A stretch of 10,517 nucleotides of DNA from Chloroflexota bacterium (GTDB lineage Bacteria; Chloroflexota; Dormibacteria; Dormibacterales; Dormibacteraceae), in assembly GCA_005880175.1 (NCBI GenBank), contig VBJR01000193.1, positions 1 through 10,517 of the forward strand. Reading direction: 5' to 3'. Numbering within the stretch: the first letter of the stretch is position 1; every line of letters starts with the position of its first letter. Below the pieces are notes generated by a model. That model did no database searches and had not been told where the DNA came from. It saw nothing but the letters and a program-made list of their open reading frames with translations. Below, piece by piece: positions 4,967-10,517 of this stretch. A program made the position numbers and the translations under genes.

Positions 4967-6190
4967 TGTTCCGGGCGGCCAGGCTCCGCCTCACCCTGCT
5001 GAACGTTGCCCTCATGGCGGCCGTCATCGCCGCGCTGGGAGTCGCCATCACGCTGCTGACGAACCAGGTCCTGATGGCGGGCATGGCGTCGGACCTGGAG
5101 GGGCAGGCGCGGGTCGCGGCGCACGAGGCGCGCGAGAACGATCGCGGGCAGTTCCAGGTCCAGCACGCGGGGTTCGCGACCGGCGTCTTCTACGTGCTCT
5201 GGGCGCCGGACGGCACGCCGACGTTCGACCCGGCCGGCGCCGCGTCCAGCTCGCTCCGTGGTGCGGCGCTGGCGGCGGTGCACGGGCGGGCCAGCACGGA
5301 GGAGCTGGACCTGCCCGGCGACCAGGACGTGCTGGTCGCGTCCGAGCCGGTGACCGGGAGCACGACCGCGGGCGCCGTCCAGGTGGGCCAGAGCCTGGCG
5401 CAGGTCCACGCGATCGAGCAGCGGACGGTCGCGATCGTCGCCGCGGCCAGCGCCGGCGCGCTCGCCGCCAGCGTGCTCGCGGGCTGGCTGCTGGCGGGCC
5501 GATCGCTCGTCCCGATCCGACGGGCGCTCGAGCGGCAGCGCGAGTTCACGGCGGACGCGTCGCACGAGCTGCGGACGCCGCTGGCGGCCCTGGACGCCGG
5601 CATCCAGGTCCTGCGCCGGCACCCCGAGCAGACGGCGGGCCACAACGCCGAGCTGCTGGCCTCGATGCACGGCGAGGCGCTGCGCATGGCCAGGCTCGTG
5701 ACCGACCTGCTCACGCTGGCGCGGGCCGACGCCGGTGAGCTGGAGCTGCAGGCGGTCGACACCGACGTGGACGAGCTGGTGCGCGCCACGACGCGCGACG
5801 TCGACGTCGTCCCCGCCGGCGACGAGCCGCGCGTCAGGCTCCTCACGGCGAGCGCCGGGACGGCCGCGGTCGACCCGGACCGTCTGAAGCAGCTCCTGCT
5901 GATCCTGCTCGACAACGCGCTCCGCTACTCGCCGCCGGGCAGCCCGGTCGAGGTGACGTGCGCGAGGCGCGATCACAGCCTGGTGCTGGAGGTCGCCGAC
6001 CGTGGTCCCGGCGTCCCGGCGGAGTCGCGGGAGCGGGTGTTCGAGCGCTTCTCCCGGCTGGTCGAGGATCGCGCCGGGCCGGGCGCGGGCCTCGGGCTGG
6101 GTCCGCGTGGTCCTGCCGGCCGGGCAGCACGGTGGCGACCGGCCGGAGGGCGGGCCGGCGGCCGGCACGGTGCGCCAGGGACCGACCTGA
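4966..6190 (+). CDS. Sensor histidine kinase with a frameshift in the ATP-binding domain
   Basis: A membrane sensor with TM1 at about 10-32, an extracytoplasmic segment of ~120 residues (33-154) and TM2 at about 155-178. No full HAMP domain is visible. The H box FTADASHELRTPL holds phospho-acceptor His200. The ATPase part shows the N box DNALRYS (Asn317), G1 DRGPGV (345-350), F box VFERFSR (358-364) and the beginning of G2, GAGLGL (373-378). Then the frame fails: it continues open to 6915 as Arg/Gly-rich noise straight through the acetyltransferase gene. One frame over, from 6098, the codons read WVRVVLPAGQHGGD, as expected after GLGLA, and stop at 6188-6190. So one or two bases seem lost near 6097-6100. 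The tail after HGG is also short and lacks the usual closing strand, hinting at more damage. The regulator stop overlaps its start. Either a sequencing error or an inactivated kinase. Confidence 0.8.
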
Positions 6191-6262
6191 CGGGCCCAGG
6201 TCCCGCCCGCGCCGGGCCGGCCGGCGGTCGCGCGGGCATGGGCGGCCGGCTTGACTGGAGCC

Positions 6263-6787
6263 ATGGCACCCGCCGCCGGCGCCGCTCGCTCGCGAACGCT
6301 GTGGCTGCGAGACGGCCGGTCCGTCCGCGTCCGACCCATCCGGCCGCCGGACGCCGAGGCGCTCCGCGCCTTCGAGGACGGCCTCTGCGAGACGAGCCAC
6401 CGGTTCCGCTACCTGGGCTGGATGCGACCGCTCTCGGCGGGGGAGGCGCTGGCGATGGCCACCGTGGACTTCCGGCGCCGGTTCGCGATCGTCGCGACGG
6501 TGCGGCGCGCGACCGGCGAGGCCGTGGTGGCCGACTGCCGGCTGATCGCCGAGCCGGGCCTTCCGGCAGAGATCGCGATCGCGGTCGCCGACGACTACCA
6601 GGACGTCGGGCTGGGACGGGCTCTGATCCGCCAGATGCTCGTCATCGCCGGCGACCACGGCGTCGAGACCGTCGAGGCGCGCGTCCGCTACGACAACGCC
6701 CGCATGATGCACGTGCTGCGCGGTCTGGGCTGGCAGCGGAGCGCGTGGGAGCTCGGCGTCGTCACGTTCGTGACGAGGGCCGCGTAG
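6263..6787 (+). CDS. GNAT-family N-acetyltransferase
   Basis: A 174-residue GCN5-type acetyltransferase. The N-terminus LRDGRSVRVRPIRPPDAEALRAF (split across residues 15-37) resembles the GNAT domain of bacterial protein acetyltransferases of the Pat type. The acetyl-CoA loop is Q113-DVG-LG-RAL (113-121), preceded by the IAIAVADDYQ strand, and YDNARMMHVLRGLGW (143-157) is the usual closing segment. It transfers an acetyl group from acetyl-CoA to an amine; the substrate cannot be read off. I chose ATG 6263 over TTG 6251 (four residues more), though neither has a good ribosome site. It lies 72 nt after the kinase stop on the same strand and converges with the hydrogenase-protease gene at 30-nt distance. 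By family habit it could acetylate acyl-CoA ligases such as the one encoded at 8021-9787, but that is speculation. Confidence 0.82.
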   Translation: MAPAAGAARSRTLWLRDGRSVRVRPIRPPDAEALRAFEDGLCETSHRFRYLGWMRPLSAGEALAMATVDFRRRFAIVATVRRATGEAVVADCRLIAEPGLPAEIAIAVADDYQDVGLGRALIRQMLVIAGDHGVETVEARVRYDNARMMHVLRGLGWQRSAWELGVVTFVTRAA

Positions 6788-6817
6788 ATCGCCGAGGCCA
6801 GGGATCGAAGCCCGCGG

Positions 6818-7279
6818 TCATCGCGGTCGTGGTCGCCCGCCGACCTCGATGCCGAGCTCGTCCCGCAGGACGAGCTCGGCCGCCGTCCGGGCGCCGGCCG
6901 CCACCTCGGGCGTGACCGGTCCCGGCTCGAAGCTCAGGCCGTGCACGACGTAGAGGCTGACGGCGCCGGTGAGCACGCCCAGCTCGGCCGCCAGCCCGAT
7001 CGCGTCGGCCAGGCCCAATCCGTGCGTGCTGCGGGCCGGCGCCGGCCGGACGGCGTCGGGCGCCAGGCGCTCCACGGTTCCGGGCGGCCCGCCGCGCGCG
7101 GCGTCCACCAGGACGACGCGATCCGCCCCCTCCAGGAGGTCGAGCAGCGCCCCGGCATCGCCCGCGCACTCGTGCACGTCGGCTCCCGGCGGAGCCGCGG
7201 CCCGGACCAGGCGCGCGACCAGCAGGCCCGCGACGTCGTCGCCGCGATCCTCGGCGCCGAGGCCGATGACGCGCGTCAT
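6818..7279 (-). CDS. NiFe-hydrogenase maturation protease (M52 / HycI-HyaD type)
   Basis: A 153-residue protein with the family pattern: VIGLGAEDRGDDVAG at residues 4-18 (usual GxGxxxRGDDxxG), VLVDAARGGPPGTV at 56-69 with metal-ligand Asp59, STHGLGLADAI at 84-94 with His86, and a closing YVVHGLSFEPGPVTPEV segment. These proteases remove the C-terminal peptide of the hydrogenase large subunit after nickel insertion, in the cytoplasm. The ATG at 7279 overlaps the universal-stress stop by 4 nt (ATGA), which fixes the start and implies coupled translation; a longer reading from 7309 would lie wholly inside the upstream gene. It is the last gene of the leftward WS/DGAT > acyl-CoA ligase > Usp > protease operon. 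No hydrogenase structural gene is in the window, so its substrate must be encoded elsewhere. Confidence 0.85.
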   Translation of the reverse strand: MTRVIGLGAEDRGDDVAGLLVARLVRAAAPPGADVHECAGDAGALLDLLEGADRVVLVDAARGGPPGTVERLAPDAVRPAPARSTHGLGLADAIGLAAELGVLTGAVSLYVVHGLSFEPGPVTPEVAAGARTAAELVLRDELGIEVGGRPRPR

Positions 7280-8019
7280 CGCGGCGGCGGGACCACCAGC
7301 AGGGGGCACGGCGCGGTGTGCAGGAGCCGCTCGGAGACGCCGCCCAGCAGCAGGCGCTGGAGGCTCGACCGGCCCCGCCGGCCAACCACCAGAAGGCCCG
7401 CGGCGAACTCGAGCGCCTCGGACCGCAGCGCGCCCGCCACGCCGGCCTCACCGTCCACCGCGTGCACCACGAGCACGGTGCCGTGGAGCCGCACCGCCAG
7501 CTCCGAGGTCAGCTCCACCGCTCGGGCCGCGCCGGCGGAGCCGTCCACGCCGAGCACGAGCCGGCGCAGGTCGCCGGGGGCCGTTCGCCGCGGGACCACC
7601 AGCACGCGGCAGCGCGCGAGCTGGACGACGGAGTGGGCCACGCCGCCGACCAGCAGATCCCGCCAGCGGGACACGCCCAGCGCGCCCACGACGAGGAGGT
7701 CGGCGGCGTCCTCGGTCACGGTCGCCACGATCTGCGCGGCCGTCCCGGCGCTGGCCACCCTGACGCAGCCGGCCGCGTCCACACCGCGGGCGCGGAGCTG
7801 GCCGACGGTCCGGTCCACCAGGGCGCCGGCGGCCTCCACGGACTCGATGGACGCTCGCTCCAGGTCCTCGGCGCCGTACACCGAGGCCGTGATGGGCGTC
7901 TCGTGGACGTGCACGACGCGCACCCCCACCTCCAGGGCCTCCGCCAGGTCGGCGGTGACGCGCGCGGCCTCCTCGGCGTGGCCCGAGCGATCGACGGCGA
8001 GCAGCAGCCGCTCGATCAT
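7276..8019 (-). CDS. Tandem universal stress protein (UspA family)
   Basis: A 247-residue cytoplasmic protein with two Usp domains. Domain 1 (about 1-143) opens with LLLAVDRSG (Asp10) and has the ATP-loop pattern G112-x2-G115-x9-G125-G126. Domain 2 (about 151-245) opens with LVLGVDGSA (Asp159) and has G213-x2-G216-x9-G226-G227. In both, Gly stands where the classical ATP-binding motif has Ser/Thr. Domain 2 has only ~95 residues against the usual ~140: the central strand-helix part is missing between VVHAVDG (184-190) and LLVVGRRG (209-216). Tandem Usp proteins of this kind (such as Rv2623) bind ATP and restrain growth in dormancy. The ATG at 8019 has GGGGAGG (8025-8031, complement) at 5-nt spacing and lies 1 nt after the acyl-CoA ligase stop. 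Its own stop overlaps the protease start. Confidence 0.9.
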   Translation of the reverse strand: MIERLLLAVDRSGHAEEAARVTADLAEALEVGVRVVHVHETPITASVYGAEDLERASIESVEAAGALVDRTVGQLRARGVDAAGCVRVASAGTAAQIVATVTEDAADLLVVGALGVSRWRDLLVGGVAHSVVQLARCRVLVVPRRTAPGDLRRLVLGVDGSAGAARAVELTSELAVRLHGTVLVVHAVDGEAGVAGALRSEALEFAAGLLVVGRRGRSSLQRLLLGGVSERLLHTAPCPLLVVPPPR

Positions 8020-8020
8020 C

Positions 8021-9787
8021 TCAGCCTCCCCGGTACGCGAGCGTCGCCGACTCGTACATCGCGTCGATGACCTCGCGGTACCGCCGCACGATGACGCGCC
8101 GCTTCGGCTTCAGCGTCGGCGTCAGCTCGCCGTCGCCCTCCGAGAACGGACGGGAGAGGACGGCGAACGCGCGCACGGTCTCGAAGCCGGCCAGGTTGCG
8201 GTTCAGCGCGTCCACTCGCTCCTGGACGATGCTCCGGACCCGCACGTCGGCGGCCAGCGCGTCGGGGTCGCCGTCGATGCCGTGCTCGTCGCGCAGCGCT
8301 CCCCAGTCGGGCACGACGAGCGCGGTGACGAACGGCCGCTCGTCGCCGACCAGCAGCGCCCACTCGATCTCGCGCGCCTCCTGGAGCCGCGACTCCAGCG
8401 GCAGCGGCGCCACGTACTTGCCGCCCGCGGTCTTGAGCAGGTCCTTCTTGCGGTCCGTGATCCGGAGGTGGCCCCCGTCCAGCAGGCCGACGTCGCCGGT
8501 GTGCAGCCAGCCGTCCTCCAGCGCGGCCGCGGTCAGCCGCGCTCGCCGGTGGTACCCGAGCATCACGCCGGGCCCGCGGACCAGGATCTCCCCGTCGGCC
8601 GCGATCCGCAGCTCGACGCCGGGGAGCGGCCGCCCGACCGTGCCGAACCGGTGCTCCGTCTCCGTGTTGGACGTCGCGGCTGACGTCAGCTCGGTCATGC
8701 CCCAGCCCTGGAGGACGGGGATCCCGAGCGCCCAGAAGAACTCCTCGACCTCCTCGCTCAGGGGCGCGCCGCCGGTGACGAAGAAGCGCAGGCGGCCGCC
8801 GGTCAGCCGCCGGCGCACACCGGCCAGCACGAGCCGGTCGGCCAGCGCCCGGCCGAGCCGGGTGGCCGGGCCGGGGCGTCGCGCCTGGACGTGGCGGCGC
8901 CCCGCGCGCAGCGCCCACGCGAAGAGCGCCCGCCGGAGCCCGGGCCCGGAGGCGGCCTGCTGCAGCACGCGGTCGTGGACCTTCTCGAACAGCCGCGGCA
9001 CGCCGATCATGATCGTGGGCCGCACCTCGGTCAGGTCGCCGGCGAGGTGGTCCAGCCCGCGCGAGACCCAGAGCTGGGCCCCGGCCGTCACCACGTTGAA
9101 GACCGCGGACACGCGCTCCAGCACGTGGGCGTACGGCAGGGCCGAGAGCAGCACGTCGTCGGGCCCGATCCGGAACGCGCGCAGGTCGCTCGCCGCCATG
9201 TCCACCAGGTTGCGGTGGGCCAGCAGCACGCCCTTGCTCTCGCCCGTCGTGCCCGACGTGTAGACGATCGTGGCCAGGTCGTCGGGCCCCAGGCGAGCCG
9301 CACGCCGCTCCAGCTCTTCGACCTCTGCCGCGGGCGGCTCGCGCTGGAACCAGCGGTGCAGGCCGGGATCGAACGTGACGACGCGGCGCATTGCCGGCGG
9401 TCCCAGCAGCTTGCCGCCGAGCTCCTCGGTGCCGGCGAGGCCGACCACGGCCCCGCTGTCCTCGACCATCGACCGCACGGTCGCCTGCAGCAGGCTGGGG
9501 TAGATGGGCACCGTCACCGCGCCGGCGGCCTGGATCCCGAAGTCGGCCAGGATCCACTCGAACCGGTTCTCGGAGATGAGGACGACCCGGTCCCCCGGGC
9601 GCACGCCCTCGGCCACGAGGGCCGCCGCCACGCGCAGCACGCGCTGGCGGGCCTCTGCCCAGCTCAGGCAGCGCCAGGCGCCGTCCTGGTGGAAGTGCAG
9701 GAAGGGCCGCTCCCCCAGGGATCTCGCCCGGGAGAGGAAGGTCTCCACCGTCGTCCGCGGTGTGGCGGTTTCTCGGATCGCCCCCAT
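8021..9787 (-). CDS. Long-chain acyl-CoA synthetase (AMP-forming, FadD15/FAA-like)
   Basis: A full-length 588-residue adenylate-forming enzyme that activates a fatty acid to acyl-AMP and then acyl-CoA. Seen: P-loop YTSGTTGESKG (176-186), aromatic/ALPYAH segment (216-221), TGGAPLS (338-344), QGWGMTE (360-366), HTGD (429-432), DRKKDLLKTAGGKYV (445-459) and LTPTLKPKR with catalytic Lys560. The -KTAGGKYVAP- hinge and the overall length match long-chain FadD15-type synthetases rather than acetyl-CoA synthetases. Its ATG lies 4 nt after the WS/DGAT stop and its stop is 1 nt before the Usp start, so it is in the middle of one operon. Supplying acyl-CoA to the acyltransferase for storage-lipid synthesis is the natural role. 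A good Shine-Dalgarno is not visible, which fits translational coupling to the upstream gene. Confidence 0.93.
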   Translation of the reverse strand: MGAIRETATPRTTVETFLSRARSLGERPFLHFHQDGAWRCLSWAEARQRVLRVAAALVAEGVRPGDRVVLISENRFEWILADFGIQAAGAVTVPIYPSLLQATVRSMVEDSGAVVGLAGTEELGGKLLGPPAMRRVVTFDPGLHRWFQREPPAAEVEELERRAARLGPDDLATIVYTSGTTGESKGVLLAHRNLVDMAASDLRAFRIGPDDVLLSALPYAHVLERVSAVFNVVTAGAQLWVSRGLDHLAGDLTEVRPTIMIGVPRLFEKVHDRVLQQAASGPGLRRALFAWALRAGRRHVQARRPGPATRLGRALADRLVLAGVRRRLTGGRLRFFVTGGAPLSEEVEEFFWALGIPVLQGWGMTELTSAATSNTETEHRFGTVGRPLPGVELRIAADGEILVRGPGVMLGYHRRARLTAAALEDGWLHTGDVGLLDGGHLRITDRKKDLLKTAGGKYVAPLPLESRLQEAREIEWALLVGDERPFVTALVVPDWGALRDEHGIDGDPDALAADVRVRSIVQERVDALNRNLAGFETVRAFAVLSRPFSEGDGELTPTLKPKRRVIVRRYREVIDAMYESATLAYRGG

Positions 9788-9791
9788 GCGG

Positions 9792-10517
9792 TCAGCGTGC
9801 CTGGCGCCCGGGCGGTTGGGCAGTGCCCGGCGACCCCTCGCCGTCGGGTCGACAGGCCCGTGCCGCCTGAGCCGGGGCCGTCGCCTCCCATGCCTCGTTC
9901 ATGCCGGCGACCAGGGCGTCGACGTCCGGGCAGGCCGCGGCGTCGGCGATGACCGCCACCTCCAGCCGGCCGTGGTACGAGAGGGCGGCGAAGATCACCG
10001 TCACGTTGCCCGCCAGGCCCACGACCGGCAGCATGGCCTCGATCCTCGCCCCCAGCAGGTAGAGGGTCTCGGGCGGACCCGGGACGTTGGTCACGAAGGT
10101 GTTGACCAGCCGCTGCCGGCGCGCCAGGGGCAGCGACAGGCCGATCGCGGCCAGCATGGCCATCACGTCCTGCACCGAGGCCGGGTGCTGCGCCGCCTTG
10201 GCGGCCCGCGACGTGGTGGCGATCAGCTCCAGCCGGCGGGCCGCGTCCGGCTCGCCCACAGGCAGGGCCACGACGATCACGCCGACCGCGTTGCCGAGCT
10301 CGCGCGCCTCGCCGGCGCCGCGCAGCGCCGCCGGCACCGAGGCCCGCACCTCCAGACCCGCCGTCAGCTCGCCCCGCGCCAGCAGGAGCTCGCGCAGGCC
10401 GCCGGCCACGACCGCGAGCACGACGTCGTTGACCTTCGCCCCGTGCGCGTGGGCCGCGGCCCGTGCCCGCTCGAGGTCCAGGTGCACGGCGCGCAGCTCC
10501 CGTGACCGTCCGGGGAG
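9792..10517 (-). CDS. WS/DGAT-family O-acyltransferase, C-terminal part (5' end cut by window edge)
   Basis: The frame is open from the right edge to a TGA at 9792-9794, giving the last 241 residues of a protein that is usually ~450-480 long. Seen: KVNDVVLAVVAGGLRELL (the ND-containing segment typical of the C-terminal domain), ELGNAVGVIVVALPVGEPD, NTFVTNVPGPPETLYLLGARI, and the closing VTVIFAALSYHGRLEVAVIADA. Together these are the WS/DGAT C-terminal domain. The catalytic HHxxxDG motif would lie in the missing N-terminal half. These membrane-associated enzymes make triacylglycerol or wax ester from acyl-CoA; mycobacterial Tgs1 belongs to the DosR regulon. It is the first visible gene of the operon that continues with the acyl-CoA ligase 4 nt on. 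An internal GTG at 10487 is not a likely start because homology continues past it. The tail after about residue 215 (Arg/Pro/Gly-rich) is not conserved. Confidence 0.88.
   Translation of the reverse strand, partial: LPGRSRELRAVHLDLERARAAAHAHGAKVNDVVLAVVAGGLRELLLARGELTAGLEVRASVPAALRGAGEARELGNAVGVIVVALPVGEPDAARRLELIATTSRAAKAAQHPASVQDVMAMLAAIGLSLPLARRQRLVNTFVTNVPGPPETLYLLGARIEAMLPVVGLAGNVTVIFAALSYHGRLEVAVIADAAACPDVDALVAGMNEAWEATAPAQAARACRPDGEGSPGTAQPPGRQAR

Noticed and set aside
6004..6017. GGGACGCCGGGACC (complement), a partial match to the DosR-like motif.
   Set aside because: It lies within kinase coding sequence at the G1 box and lacks the TTCGG centre; it shows the background level of partial matches in this DNA.
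6192..6204. GGGCCCAGGTCCC between kinase and acetyltransferase, roughly box-like.
   Set aside because: The spacing between the half-sites is one base shorter than in the other copies, so it does not align with the motif.
6812..6826. CCGCG-GTCAT-CGCGG hairpin between the convergent acetyltransferase and protease genes.
   Set aside because: A 5-bp stem without a T-tract that overlaps the protease's last codons; too weak to call as a bidirectional terminator.
6191..6915. Continuation of the kinase frame as a ~650-residue protein.
   Set aside because: After the G2 box it is Arg/Gly/Pro-rich noise running through the acetyltransferase gene in another frame; the adjacent frame restores kinase-like sequence and a stop at 6190.
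8016..9557. Minus-strand alternative frame and plus-strand frames across the acyl-CoA ligase.
   Set aside because: All are shadows of a full-length ligase with every expected motif in the 8021-9787 frame.
1..10517. Search for CRISPR arrays, insertion sequences, integrases, tRNA and rRNA.
   Set aside because: No regularly spaced repeats, terminal inverted repeats, transposase or integrase motifs, or RNA gene signatures were seen by eye.

Overview
The window is a very GC-rich stretch (G or C in nearly every third codon position) with gene-dense, short-spaced operons. DevR/DosR-type response regulator, CBS-BON protein, tandem universal stress protein, WS/DGAT acyltransferase and an actinobacterial-style phosphofructokinase all point to Actinomycetota. 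This assignment is an inference from gene content; no rRNA or tRNA is present to confirm it.

Layout. (1) Positions 1-1516, minus strand: a sulfur-handling operon, DsrE-family protein > TusA > sulfide:quinone-oxidoreductase-like flavoprotein (its 3' end is cut by the window edge). (2) About 1673-2482, minus strand: a small single-span membrane protein coupled to the N-terminal half of a phosphofructokinase. The kinase breaks off at residue ~176 and is joined out of frame to the last ~38 codons of an unrelated gene. (3) Positions 2645-4097, plus strand: a DevR/DosR-like NarL-family regulator, then a two-CBS-plus-BON protein, closed by a strong hairpin terminator at 4180-4213. (4) Positions 4271-6787, plus strand: an OmpR-family regulator, overlapping sensor histidine kinase whose last ATP-binding box is frameshifted, and a GNAT acetyltransferase. 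(5) Positions 6818 to the right edge, minus strand: a tight operon WS/DGAT (5' end cut) > long-chain acyl-CoA ligase > tandem universal stress protein > NiFe-hydrogenase maturation protease, with spacings of 4 nt, 1 nt and a 4-nt overlap.

Taken together this looks like a dormancy/hypoxia island equivalent to the mycobacterial DosR regulon (which contains a CBS protein, Usp proteins, a triacylglycerol synthase and a phosphofructokinase), here combined with a sulfide/persulfide module and hydrogenase maturation. The best new observation is a recurring near-palindrome, GGGACGTTCGGCCC and close variants, resembling the DosR box. Three copies lie in the gaps ahead of the DsrE operon, between the divergent phosphofructokinase and DevR-like genes, and ahead of the CBS gene; a fourth lies at the start of the small membrane ORF. 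The DevR-like protein keeps the DNA-contacting K..KN residues of DosR, so autoregulation and control of these neighbours is a reasonable hypothesis.

Two genes are damaged or mis-sequenced (phosphofructokinase and histidine kinase). No CRISPR, insertion sequence, integrase, tRNA or rRNA was seen. No gene-free stretch exceeds 300 bases.
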